From NCBI GenBank assembly GCA_020445005.1, contig JAGRHM010000307.1:1-6650 (forward strand): DNA of 6,650 nt, written 5' to 3'. The notes below the pieces were generated by a model. That model saw only the letters and a program-made list of their open reading frames with translations, did not search any database and was not told the DNA's origin. The stretch's first letter is position 1; the number at the start of each line of letters is the position of its first letter. Position numbers and translations under genes: made by a program. Of the stretch, positions 1 to 6,650 are shown piece by piece. Source of the DNA: Candidatus Competibacteraceae bacterium (lineage in GTDB: Bacteria > Pseudomonadota > Gammaproteobacteria > Competibacterales > Competibacteraceae).

Positions 1-2074
1 AGGCGCTGGCCAGCAGCCGCAGCAAAACCATGGACACCGGAACCCGGCGTTGCAGCCAGGGCGTCCAGCTCACGAAAAACAGGATGCTGAAGAAGGTAAA
101 CCACGATCCACTGAACTGATCGGGCAAAATCCGGGCGAGTTGGCGTTGCAAGGAGACTTCCGCCTGATGACCCTGGATGCGGGCGTAGAAATGCGAGTAC
201 GGTAACGCAATCCTCCGAAACAGCGGATCGCCGAGCGTGCTGCGGTTATGGATTTCCTGGTAGACCGTGCCGTCCTTGATCACCCAGCCGGAATCAGCCA
301 CCAGCACCTGCTCTGCGCGTAGAATTTGCCCCCATCCCCGGTGTCCTTCGCTCAAGCCCATATTCTGGCTATCGGTAACGAAGACCAATCGATTGTGATC
401 CAGATGGGCGTGATGAAACTGAAGGGTAAAGTCTTCGTTGCCGTCGATCAGGTTTCGGTGCGTGGTGATGTAATGAAAAGTTCCCTGGACCCGGAATGCT
501 CGATAGTGCTCGCCGAACAGATCCCGGGTTACGCTGGGCTTCGCCAAGCGGATCGGCGTCACCGCGTCGGGAAACACAATGTTTTCGATGTCCAACGCGC
601 CGCTGTAGCGAAACCACACATCCACATCGACGGCAAAAGTGCGCGTTTTTCCGTCGATCGCGTACAGTTTGTTCCAATGGAGTCCGGTATAAACCACTTG
701 GACGATCTGCAACAGGCTGTCGCCCAGATCAATGATGTTCTCGCCCTGCGCCCGCAGGGCGCTGATTTGTTCCGGGTCCTGAACGAACTGCAACTGGCGG
801 GTCGCGGGGGTCACATGTCCATTCTTGGCGCGGGCGATATAAACCGGTCGAATGACGTCACCTTCCGCATCGAAATACAGCGGCCCCATCAGACCCAAAG
901 CGGCGTGCGCCGGTGAATCCATCGCCGCGAGTTGCTCACGCACCGCCTGACGTAGACCTGGAATATCAGCGACATCGATCGCGGGTAATCGCCGCAACGC
1001 TTCAGCGATGACCCGCGCGCTGTCGTAAGCGTAAATCGCGCTCCAGACCGGATTTTCCTGGTAGATCGCCGCATAATCGCGGATAAATTGCCGGGCGGCC
1101 GCGGTCGCTGTATCGGGAATGAAAGGGGCGGCGATATACATGCCCTCGGTGAAATGGGGTGGAGGTTCACGGTCAGCAGTCGGCTCCGCGCTAAACCCCG
1201 CCAAAGCCAGCGAGTCGCTGCCCAGCAGTTGTGCAGTAACGCCGCGCTGACGTAAGGCCTGCACCAGAGGTTTGGCCTGAGAGGGACGCAGAATCAATAA
1301 GATGGCCTGGGTTTTGTTATCCGCTGCCAACAGCGACGCCGCCTGGTCGATCTCTTCGGGCTGGGGTTGTTCTGACAACACGATCGAGGTGCGGACACGC
1401 AACCCGATGGCGTCCGCAGTGAACTCAAACGTCCGGTTCAAGGTCGCCGCGTACGTGTCCGCCAAGCGCACAACGGCTACAGACCGGAAATTCAGGACCG
1501 ATTTGATGTAATGCGCCAGGATGTTCGCCTGCAAGTCATCGTTGAAAATAACGCGGAAGTACCAGGGATTGAACTGCGTCACATTGGGATTGGTCGAGGT
1601 CGGCGTGACCGCTGGCACTTTGTACAATCGGTACAGCGGGCCAGCGGCGCGCGAGGCGGTGCTGGAGCCATGACCGATCACCGCTACGATGTCCGGACTG
1701 AGGCCGATCTGTTCCGCAACGCGCTCGGCTTGCTGCGCATTGCGCACATCGTCGAACGGCTGGAGCGCCAGAGGATGACCGTGAACGCCGCCCTCGGCGT
1801 TGATTTTATCAACGAGCAACTGAGCGCCGCGCAACATGGCGATGCCAGCAGCGGCATTCGGCCCACTGAAGGCGTTAGCCACGGCAATCCTGATCGGCTC
1901 CGCTTTCAGCGAAGGCGTCGAAAAAGAATCGATGAGAACGCCTGCACCCCAAGACCCGAGGATCGCCACGATGATCAACAACCCGGCGCCCAGCGCGATA
2001 AACAACGGGGTACGCGACCGGGAGCGGAACGATGCCCAGTGGCTGAGTTTGCGCAGGGCGCCAATGTCTTCCAT
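1..2074 (-). CDS. Membrane-anchored periplasmic binding domain fused to a pentameric ligand-gated ion channel-like receptor (C-terminus cut off by window edge)
   Basis: The frame is open for 691 codons from ATG 2074-2072 to the window edge. The N-terminus is basic and probably cytoplasmic, followed by one hydrophobic helix (about 23-48). Residues 60-420 read as a LivK-type binding protein (Peripla_BP_6): IRIAVANAFSGP near 61, LLVDKINAEGGVHG near 86, DD at 108-109, then an FRV segment near 173. Residues 455-637 resemble the beta-sandwich ligand domain of Cys-loop channels: NKLYAIDGKTRTF, VDVWFRYSG (484-492) and VFVTDSQNMG (564-573). Next come a pre-TM1 segment with R644, a helix at 655-674 ending in VSWT, and the start of a second helix at 678. 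From memory, GLIC has a very similar ISWT at the end of TM1. Predicted role: a ligand bound in the periplasm gates an inner-membrane ion channel. TM2-TM4 should lie left of the window. No clear SD precedes the ATG, but no in-frame start fits better. A plain substrate-binding protein or sensor kinase is less likely, given the second domain. Confidence 0.75.
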   Translation of the reverse strand, partial: MEDIGALRKLSHWASFRSRSRTPLFIALGAGLLIIVAILGSWGAGVLIDSFSTPSLKAEPIRIAVANAFSGPNAAAGIAMLRGAQLLVDKINAEGGVHGHPLALQPFDDVRNAQQAERVAEQIGLSPDIVAVIGHGSSTASRAAGPLYRLYKVPAVTPTSTNPNVTQFNPWYFRVIFNDDLQANILAHYIKSVLNFRSVAVVRLADTYAATLNRTFEFTADAIGLRVRTSIVLSEQPQPEEIDQAASLLAADNKTQAILLILRPSQAKPLVQALRQRGVTAQLLGSDSLALAGFSAEPTADREPPPHFTEGMYIAAPFIPDTATAAARQFIRDYAAIYQENPVWSAIYAYDSARVIAEALRRLPAIDVADIPGLRQAVREQLAAMDSPAHAALGLMGPLYFDAEGDVIRPVYIARAKNGHVTPATRQLQFVQDPEQISALRAQGENIIDLGDSLLQIVQVVYTGLHWNKLYAIDGKTRTFAVDVDVWFRYSGALDIENIVFPDAVTPIRLAKPSVTRDLFGEHYRAFRVQGTFHYITTHRNLIDGNEDFTLQFHHAHLDHNRLVFVTDSQNMGLSEGHRGWGQILRAEQVLVADSGWVIKDGTVYQEIHNRSTLGDPLFRRIALPYSHFYARIQGHQAEVSLQRQLARILPDQFSGSWFTFFSILFFVSWTPWLQRRVPVSMVLLRLLASA

Positions 2075-2349
2075 AAGTTCAGTGCTTACAAGTTTGGCCC
2101 CTGAGTGGATTGTCAAGGGGAATTTTCAAGAAAGGGGGTGGTTCATCAGGCACGGCGGCCACGATGACCCTCTACGCCATCGCCGGGCGAGGCCAGGCGA
2201 TTTGCGTCAAGGAGAATTTTAACCGGATGATGGCATTAATTTCCGCCGATCCTGCAAGGCAGACAGGGTCGCTGCGCCAAAAAACCCAGCCTCTCCAACA
2301 GCAACTTAACGAATAGTGACATGTGTTCTGACAAAGTAGAATTAGTGAG
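2075..2349. other. Intergenic region between the MIP channel gene and the receptor gene
   Basis: This 275-bp gap holds no convincing gene. It should contain the end of the upstream operon and the promoter of the receptor gene. I found no clear intrinsic terminator: on the minus strand a run of six T (2284-2279) is not preceded by a G+C-rich hairpin, and an ATCGCC/GGCGAT inverted repeat (2179-2184 with 2196-2201, 11-base loop) is not followed by a T run. A 29-codon plus-strand frame from ATG 2227 to the TAG at 2314-2316 has AAGGAG-like bases (2209-2214) upstream, but its composition gives no support. Confidence 0.6.
2111..2116 (-). promoter_or_regulatory. Possible -35 element upstream of the receptor gene
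   Basis: The minus strand reads TTGACA here, a perfect match to the sigma-70 -35 consensus, 36 bases before the receptor ATG. No good -10 follows at 16-18 bases: the nearest A/T-rich hexamer, TTGTAA (2092-2087), is poor and sits 19 bases away. If used, the promoter is weak or activator-dependent and leaves a very short leader. Confidence 0.25.
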
Positions 2350-3144
2350 TCATCGCCAAAATGAGAGTTGCTGGTAGTTGCAGCGAAAAATGCAGCGCTT
2401 GTCGTTTTCGTGATGGAGCTTGCAGCATTTCACTGCATCCCGGCCCCTGACGCGGTGATAAACTTCGGCGGCCAGTAACATGCCGAGCGGCGGCGCGAGC
2501 AGGTAAATCCAAAAATACGCCCACTGCCCGGCTACCAGCGCCGAACCCAGGGAACGGGCGGGATTCATGCTCGTACCCGAGAACGGAGCGGTGAATGTGA
2601 TGTAAAAGGCGAGGAGAGTAGCCGCGAACAGTCCCGTGTAACGGGCCAGCCGGGAATTGCTGACCACGAGGACCGTCGTCATCAGGATGAAGGAAATCGT
2701 TGCTTCCACCGCGAACGCCACTGCGATCCCCGCCATGCCCGGCTGGGTCACCACGTAGCCGACCGCCGGATCAGCCAGGGTATGACCCAGCAACGTGGCG
2801 GCGACCGCTACGCCCACCGCCGCCCCCAGAAACTGGGCCAGTGTGTAGAACAAAGCGTCCCAATGGGCGATCTTGCCCAGATACCAAAAACTCAGGGTGA
2901 CCGACGGGTTGATGTGAGCGCCCGACTGTTGCCCCCACGGAGAGTAGATGACGCCCACCGCGGTCGCGGCCATCGCCAGTCCCATCAACAGACGCCGCAC
3001 GAAGGGATCGGGAAGGGCCTGATGGAGCGGCGAGCCGGGATACTCCAGCAATGTAGCGAACAGGCAGGCCGAGATCATGAATAATCCGAGGCCGGCGGCT
3101 TCCATCAGATACTCCGGCCAATGTTGAGAAAGGGCTTTGTGCAT
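2350..3144 (-). CDS. MIP/aquaporin-family channel with Cys/His-rich C-terminal tail
   Basis: This 264-residue inner-membrane protein has the two half-membrane pore loops of the MIP family: SGAHINPSV (N79-P80-S81) and SGTSMNPARS (N194-P195-A196, with the selectivity-filter arginine at R197). Six hydrophobic helices lie at roughly 12-34, 51-67, 93-119, 137-161, 168-187 and 205-227, so length and layout are normal for the family. The first motif is NPS rather than NPA. The TM5 position that is His in water-selective aquaporins appears to be Ile182, so small neutral solutes are as plausible as water. The tail (240-255) carries C240, C241, H244, H245, C251 and C255, an unusual possible metal or redox site. 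ATG 3144 gives a family-like start (MHKALSQHWPEYLMEAAG), but it has no SD directly upstream. It lies 60 bp after the oxidoreductase gene, in the same frame, and is probably cotranscribed with it. Confidence 0.9.
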   Translation of the reverse strand: MHKALSQHWPEYLMEAAGLGLFMISACLFATLLEYPGSPLHQALPDPFVRRLLMGLAMAATAVGVIYSPWGQQSGAHINPSVTLSFWYLGKIAHWDALFYTLAQFLGAAVGVAVAATLLGHTLADPAVGYVVTQPGMAGIAVAFAVEATISFILMTTVLVVSNSRLARYTGLFAATLLAFYITFTAPFSGTSMNPARSLGSALVAGQWAYFWIYLLAPPLGMLLAAEVYHRVRGRDAVKCCKLHHENDKRCIFRCNYQQLSFWR

Positions 3145-3194
3145 GGCGTATTCGGCGCGGCGGCCACCGACCGGAGCCGGCGGAATCCGCGCCG

Positions 3195-3200
3195 CCTCCT
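3195..3200 (-). promoter_or_regulatory. Strong but displaced Shine-Dalgarno sequence before the MIP channel gene
   Basis: The minus strand reads AGGAGG just after the oxidoreductase TAA (3207-3205). It lies 50 bases before ATG 3144, too far for normal use. The only in-frame codon at ideal spacing (8 bases) is an ATT at 3186-3184, a very rare start codon. The site may serve that start, act as a ribosome standby site, or be chance. Confidence 0.4.
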
Positions 3201-3204
3201 TGGG

Positions 3205-5331
3205 TTACTCGCGACCGCCGGTGATAAGCCGGGTGCCGCGTTTATAGGTAAGATAGGCCCAGAACCACTCGATGGCGACCGACAGCCGCTTGCGCGGGTC
3301 CACCAGGAAGAAGACGTGGGCGACGCCCCACAGCCACCACGCCAGCGCCCCGCTCAGCTTGAACCCGCCGAAATCCACGACCGCCGCCTGACGGCCAATG
3401 GTGGCGAGATTGCCCAGATGGCGATAGCGAAAGGGTGGCAAGTGGGTGCGGCCTTCCAGGCGAGCCTTAATGGCCTTGGCAACATACGTCCCCTGTTGTT
3501 TAGCGGCGGGCGCCAGTCCCGGCACCGGCTTGCCGTCCCAGGCTTCGCTCAGGGCGGTATCGCCGACGGCGAAGACGTTAGGCAAGCCGGGTACGCTTAG
3601 ATCCGGCCCCGCCTTGAGGCGGCCCGCCGCATCCGCTTCGGCCTTGAGCCATTGCGCGGCGGGCGAGGCCATCACTCCGGCGGCCCAGAACACGGTGCGC
3701 GAACCGATGCGCTGGCCGGACACCAACGCCCCTTCGGCGTCCACTTTTTCCACCCGGCTCCGAGTCAGGACTTCCACGCCCAAGGCGCGCAACGACTGCG
3801 CCGACACCTCGGAAAGTGCTTCGGGAAAGGCCGGCAACAGGCGCGGCGCTGACTGCACCAGCAGCACTCGCGCTTGCGCCGGATCGATGTTGCGGAATTC
3901 GCCGGCCAGACCGTGCTGAGCCAGTTCGGCAATGGCCCCGGCCAGTTCCACCCCGGTGGGTCCGCCGCCGACGATGATGAAGGTCAACAGCCGTTGCCGT
4001 TCCTCGGGATCAGCGCAGTTCTCCGCCTGCTCGAAGGCCAGCAACAGGCGGCGACGGATAACGGTCGCGTCGTCAATCTGCTTCAGGCCCGGCGCGTAGG
4101 ACTCCCAGTCGTCGCGCCCGAAGTAGCTATGGCGCGCGCCGGTGGCCAGCACCAGATAGTCGTAGCCGATGCGCGCGCCGTCGCTCAGGATCACTTGACG
4201 GGCGGCAGTATCTACGTCGGTTACTTCACCCAGCAATACCCGCACGTTGTGCTGATTGCGGAACAACGCCCGAATCGGAGTCGCGATGTCCGCCGGCGAT
4301 AGACTGGCCGTCGCCACCTGATAGAGCAACGGCTGGAACAGGTGGTAGTTGCGCTTGTCGATGACCGTGATCCGGCAAGCCGCCAGCCGCAGGCCGTGCG
4401 CCGCCTTCAAGCCGCCGAAACCGGCGCCGACCACGACCACATGCGGCATGTCAGTCAACGCTTCGTCAGACCAGCTTTCCAGCGGTGGGAACCAGTGGGC
4501 CAGTTGCCGTTGCAGGAGGGCGTCGGCGGCGATCGGTCCCGGTCCGCGCAGCGCGATCAGGCCGAGCAGGAGAAGCTGATAGAGTCGGTTAATCGTCTGG
4601 ATTTCGTCAGCGCCCATGAAGCCGGAGCCGAGCAGCGCCAGCATTGCGCCGATAGCGGCCAAGCGAGTCGCCAACCCCAGCGCCAGCAGAGGACTAACGA
4701 ACCCCAGCACCGCTTCCAGGAACAAACGCCCTACCAGAATCGGCGCAAACCACAGGCTGGCTAGCCACAGGCGCAACCCCAGTTGATACACGGGACCGAG
4801 ATAGCGGGTCATCACAGCGTACAACCGGCCCAGCGGTTTGACCAGCGGCAGCGCCGAAGAGGCCAAACCGGAAGTCAGCAATCGATCCAGAGAAATCGGC
4901 CCTGCTCCCATGACGATGTACCAACCGAATAACGCGGCCCAATAGAGGTGTTGATCCAGGGCGCGATATTCAAACTGGATGACCAGCGTTAAAACTAGCA
5001 GCGGAATCGCGGCCAGCCGGGTGGCGAGTCCGAACGCCAGCAGCATTGAACCCAGCACCTCGGTAACGACGCCCAGGGTGGCCGCCGTCACCGGGTCCAG
5101 CCAAGGCACGGGGTATTCGTAGGCGGCGAGCGTCAGCGCGGTGTCCCAGTTGGCGAGTTTCAGCACACCGGACACCCAGAACGCCTGCGCCAGCCACAGC
5201 CGGATCGCCAAATCCAGGAAGGGGTAGAGGGTGACTTCGGTAACCCGCAGCGCTTCATCCACGCGCTTGAGGAAGGCGGCGATGACATTGGCCCGGCGAT
5301 GCCGGACCGCGGCAACCGTTGCGGTCAACAT
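3205..5331 (-). CDS. Tandem DoxX membrane domains fused to type II NADH:quinone oxidoreductase (NDH-2)
   Basis: Residues 33-150 form a DoxX-like four-helix module (FWVSGVLKLANWDTAL near 51). Residues 180-262 form a second, degenerate copy; both contain GLATRLAAI (101-109 and 219-227). Residues 295-708 are a full NDH-2: FAD-binding GAGFGG (302-307), NAD(P)H-binding IIVGGGPTGVELAG (452-465), FAD-contacting VFAVGD (586-591), the quinone-site segment APAAKQQG (607-614), and a hydrophobic C-terminal part (about 660-692) typical of the membrane-binding end. Expected reaction: NADH oxidation with electron transfer to quinone at the cytoplasmic face of the inner membrane, without proton pumping. Standalone NDH-2 proteins are roughly 400-450 residues, so about 290 residues are added here. 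ATG 5331 is chosen because GGAGG lies 8 bases upstream. M295 would suit a standalone NDH-2 but has no SD, which supports one fused protein. The start lies 3 bp from the glucosidase stop, implying translational coupling. Confidence 0.92.
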   Translation of the reverse strand: MLTATVAAVRHRRANVIAAFLKRVDEALRVTEVTLYPFLDLAIRLWLAQAFWVSGVLKLANWDTALTLAAYEYPVPWLDPVTAATLGVVTEVLGSMLLAFGLATRLAAIPLLVLTLVIQFEYRALDQHLYWAALFGWYIVMGAGPISLDRLLTSGLASSALPLVKPLGRLYAVMTRYLGPVYQLGLRLWLASLWFAPILVGRLFLEAVLGFVSPLLALGLATRLAAIGAMLALLGSGFMGADEIQTINRLYQLLLLGLIALRGPGPIAADALLQRQLAHWFPPLESWSDEALTDMPHVVVVGAGFGGLKAAHGLRLAACRITVIDKRNYHLFQPLLYQVATASLSPADIATPIRALFRNQHNVRVLLGEVTDVDTAARQVILSDGARIGYDYLVLATGARHSYFGRDDWESYAPGLKQIDDATVIRRRLLLAFEQAENCADPEERQRLLTFIIVGGGPTGVELAGAIAELAQHGLAGEFRNIDPAQARVLLVQSAPRLLPAFPEALSEVSAQSLRALGVEVLTRSRVEKVDAEGALVSGQRIGSRTVFWAAGVMASPAAQWLKAEADAAGRLKAGPDLSVPGLPNVFAVGDTALSEAWDGKPVPGLAPAAKQQGTYVAKAIKARLEGRTHLPPFRYRHLGNLATIGRQAAVVDFGGFKLSGALAWWLWGVAHVFFLVDPRKRLSVAIEWFWAYLTYKRGTRLITGGRE

Positions 5332-5334
5332 GGC

Positions 5335-6650
5335 TCAATCCTCCACCGTGCTTGCGACTGGAGCCGCCGCCTCTAGCGTTTGTTGGAGCGATCGGACAGT
5401 GGTTTTTGAAGTCGCCATCCGCTGACTCCAGTACGCCGGGATGTCCCGCCGATAGCGCCGCATCACCAGATTCGCCAATAGGCCGGTCCAGCCGGTTTGA
5501 TGCGCAGCGCCCAGACCTTGGCCGGTGTCGCCGTGGAAGTACTCGTAAAATTGCAGCAGGCCGCGCCAATGCGGATCGTGCTGGAATGGGCTGTCAGCGG
5601 GGAAAGCGGGCATCCGTCCGTTCGCGTCGCGACGATAGATATCGACCAATCGCTCGGCAATCAACGTAGCGATTTCCTTCAAATTCAATTCGCGGTTACC
5701 CAGGCTGGGCACCGCAATGGTGAAGTTATCGCCCAGGAAGCGGTGGAACTTCTCCAGCGCTTGCACCAGGGTGTAGTTCGTCGGCAACCAAATCGGGCCG
5801 CGCCAGTTGGAATTGCCGCCGAACAGGCCGGAATTGGACTCACCAGGCACGTACTCGATGATGGCCTCGCCGACGCCGGGCAGCGTGCCCAGGTGCTTAT
5901 GGGTCGCATGGAGACGGCTGACGCTGCGGATGCCATGCGGCGACAGAAATTCATCTTCGCGCAGCAATCGTTTAAGAATGCACGGCAGCATCCGGTTGGT
6001 GACCAGCGACAGCAGATGTTCGCCCCGGTCATTTTCCCAATCCGGGCATTGGCAGATGATGCTGCCGTCGAACACGCCGTGCCGGTGCTGGCGCAGCAGT
6101 TCACGGAAGCGCGGGACTTTGGCCAGAATGCGGCGATCCACCACCTCACAGGCGAACAGTGGAATCAACCCGACCCAGGAATACACGTCGATCCGCTGCG
6201 TCTGCCCGTCTGGGCAAATCATCAAATCTTTGAAGAAACCCGCTTCCGGGTCCCACAGCGGCGCGGCGTGACCGGTATGACCGGCGATGGTGTTGGCGAT
6301 GGCCAGGAATTGTTGATAAATCTGGATCGCGATACTTTCGTATTCCCGATCCTCAGCCGCCAGTTCCAGCGCGATGACGGTCATGTTCAGGGCGAACATC
6401 GCCATCCAGCCGGTGGCGTCGGCCTGTTTAAGCGCGTAGCCGGTTGGCAGCGGATGCGAACGGTCGAAGACTGAAATATTGTCCAGCCCGAGAAAGCCGC
6501 CCTCGAACACGTTGTTGCCCTCACTGTCCTTGCGGTTAATCCACCAGGCGTAGTTCAGCAGCAGCTTGTGAAACACCCGTTCCAGGAAATGCAGATCGCC
6601 GCGCCCGCGCTGCACCCGTTCTGCTCGGAACACTTTGAGCGCGCCCATCG
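5335..6650 (-). CDS. GH63-family glucosidase (MGH1-like glycoside hydrolase), C-terminal part
   Basis: The 437 residues from Met 6648 to the TGA at 5337-5335 form the C-terminal half of a GH63-type (alpha/alpha)6-barrel enzyme. The full protein in this family is usually near 880-900 residues, as I recall it, so the Met at the edge is almost certainly internal. Recognisable segments, numbered from that Met, are EGNNVFEGGFLGLDN (43-57), QADATGWMAMF (75-85), a SNSGLFGGNSNWRGPIW stretch (271-287), and FYEYFHGDTGQGLG (367-380) followed by HQTGWTGL (383-390). By analogy with GH63, D56 is the likely general acid and E369 the likely general base; that assignment is inferred. The enzyme should hydrolyse alpha-glucosidic (or mannosyl- or glucosyl-glycerate-like) bonds. 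No signal peptide can be judged. The last 25 or so residues (Ala/Thr-rich) look like a loose tail. It leads the probable operon with the NDH-2 fusion and the channel. Confidence 0.88.
   Translation of the reverse strand, partial: MGALKVFRAERVQRGRGDLHFLERVFHKLLLNYAWWINRKDSEGNNVFEGGFLGLDNISVFDRSHPLPTGYALKQADATGWMAMFALNMTVIALELAAEDREYESIAIQIYQQFLAIANTIAGHTGHAAPLWDPEAGFFKDLMICPDGQTQRIDVYSWVGLIPLFACEVVDRRILAKVPRFRELLRQHRHGVFDGSIICQCPDWENDRGEHLLSLVTNRMLPCILKRLLREDEFLSPHGIRSVSRLHATHKHLGTLPGVGEAIIEYVPGESNSGLFGGNSNWRGPIWLPTNYTLVQALEKFHRFLGDNFTIAVPSLGNRELNLKEIATLIAERLVDIYRRDANGRMPAFPADSPFQHDPHWRGLLQFYEYFHGDTGQGLGAAHQTGWTGLLANLVMRRYRRDIPAYWSQRMATSKTTVRSLQQTLEAAAPVASTVED
5340..5344 (-). promoter_or_regulatory. 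Ribosome binding site of the DoxX-NDH-2 gene, inside the glucosidase gene
   Basis: The minus strand reads GGAGG, followed by 8 bases and ATG 5331. It overlaps the last codons of the upstream gene, whose TGA is at 5337-5335. It fixes the start of the fusion protein and suggests coupled translation. Confidence 0.8.

Noticed and set aside
889..1170. Minus-strand 93-codon frame
   Set aside because: It is in a different frame from the receptor gene, which reads straight through this interval, and its product looks random (Arg/Ser/Pro-rich).
1511..2104. Plus-strand frames over the receptor gene (1511-2104 and 326-916)
   Set aside because: Both lie opposite a continuous 691-codon minus-strand frame with recognisable domains. 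Their products are low-complexity and Arg/Gln-rich, typical of shadow frames.
2179..2201. ATCGCC/GGCGAT inverted repeat as a terminator or operator
   Set aside because: The stem is only 6 bp with an 11-base loop and no T run on either side. It could easily arise by chance in G+C-rich DNA.
2227..2316. Possible 29-codon plus-strand small gene with AAGGAG-like bases upstream
   Set aside because: SD spacing is slightly long, there is no hydrophobic or charged pattern typical of small proteins, and there is no other support. It is mentioned only within the intergenic entry.
4447..4449. Internal ATG (Met295) as the start of a separate NDH-2 gene
   Set aside because: No SD precedes it, and the frame continues without a break from the DoxX part, which has its own good SD and start.
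5497..6474. Long plus-strand reading frame (325 codons) opposite the glucosidase gene
   Set aside because: The minus strand here encodes clear GH63 motifs. The plus-strand product (Gln/Arg/Val-rich) has no recognisable domain and is an antisense shadow favoured by high G+C.

Overview
The window is a G+C-rich (about 60%, by eye), densely coded bacterial segment in which every gene I can support lies on the minus strand. Transcription therefore runs from right to left. The Gram-negative style of the proteins (a type II NADH dehydrogenase, an inner-membrane channel, a periplasmic binding domain anchored by an N-terminal membrane helix) and the codon use suggest a proteobacterium, perhaps a gammaproteobacterium of the Competibacter kind. 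That placement is an impression from the sequence and is held with low confidence.

Layout from right to left: (1) 6648-5335, the C-terminal half of a large GH63-type glucosidase that runs off the right edge. (2) 5331-3205, a 708-residue fusion of two DoxX-like membrane modules with a complete type II NADH:quinone oxidoreductase. It starts 3 bp after the glucosidase stop, and its Shine-Dalgarno (SD) sequence lies inside the glucosidase gene. (3) 3144-2350, a MIP/aquaporin-family channel with NPS and NPA motifs and a Cys/His-rich C-terminal tail, 60 bp after the oxidoreductase stop. These three form a probable operon. (4) A 275-bp non-coding gap at 2349-2075. (5) 2074-1, a minus-strand frame open for 691 codons that runs off the left edge. 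It encodes a membrane-anchored LivK-type periplasmic binding domain followed by what reads as the extracellular domain and first membrane helices of a pentameric ligand-gated ion channel (pLGIC, Cys-loop superfamily).

The left-hand gene is the most interesting part: a probable ionotropic receptor in which an amino-acid-type binding domain is joined to a channel. The operon joins glucoside hydrolysis, NADH oxidation into the quinone pool and a small-solute or water channel. That could fit carbohydrate or compatible-solute turnover under osmotic or redox change, but the link is inferred from gene order only. I see no RNA genes, CRISPR arrays, insertion sequences or long repeats.
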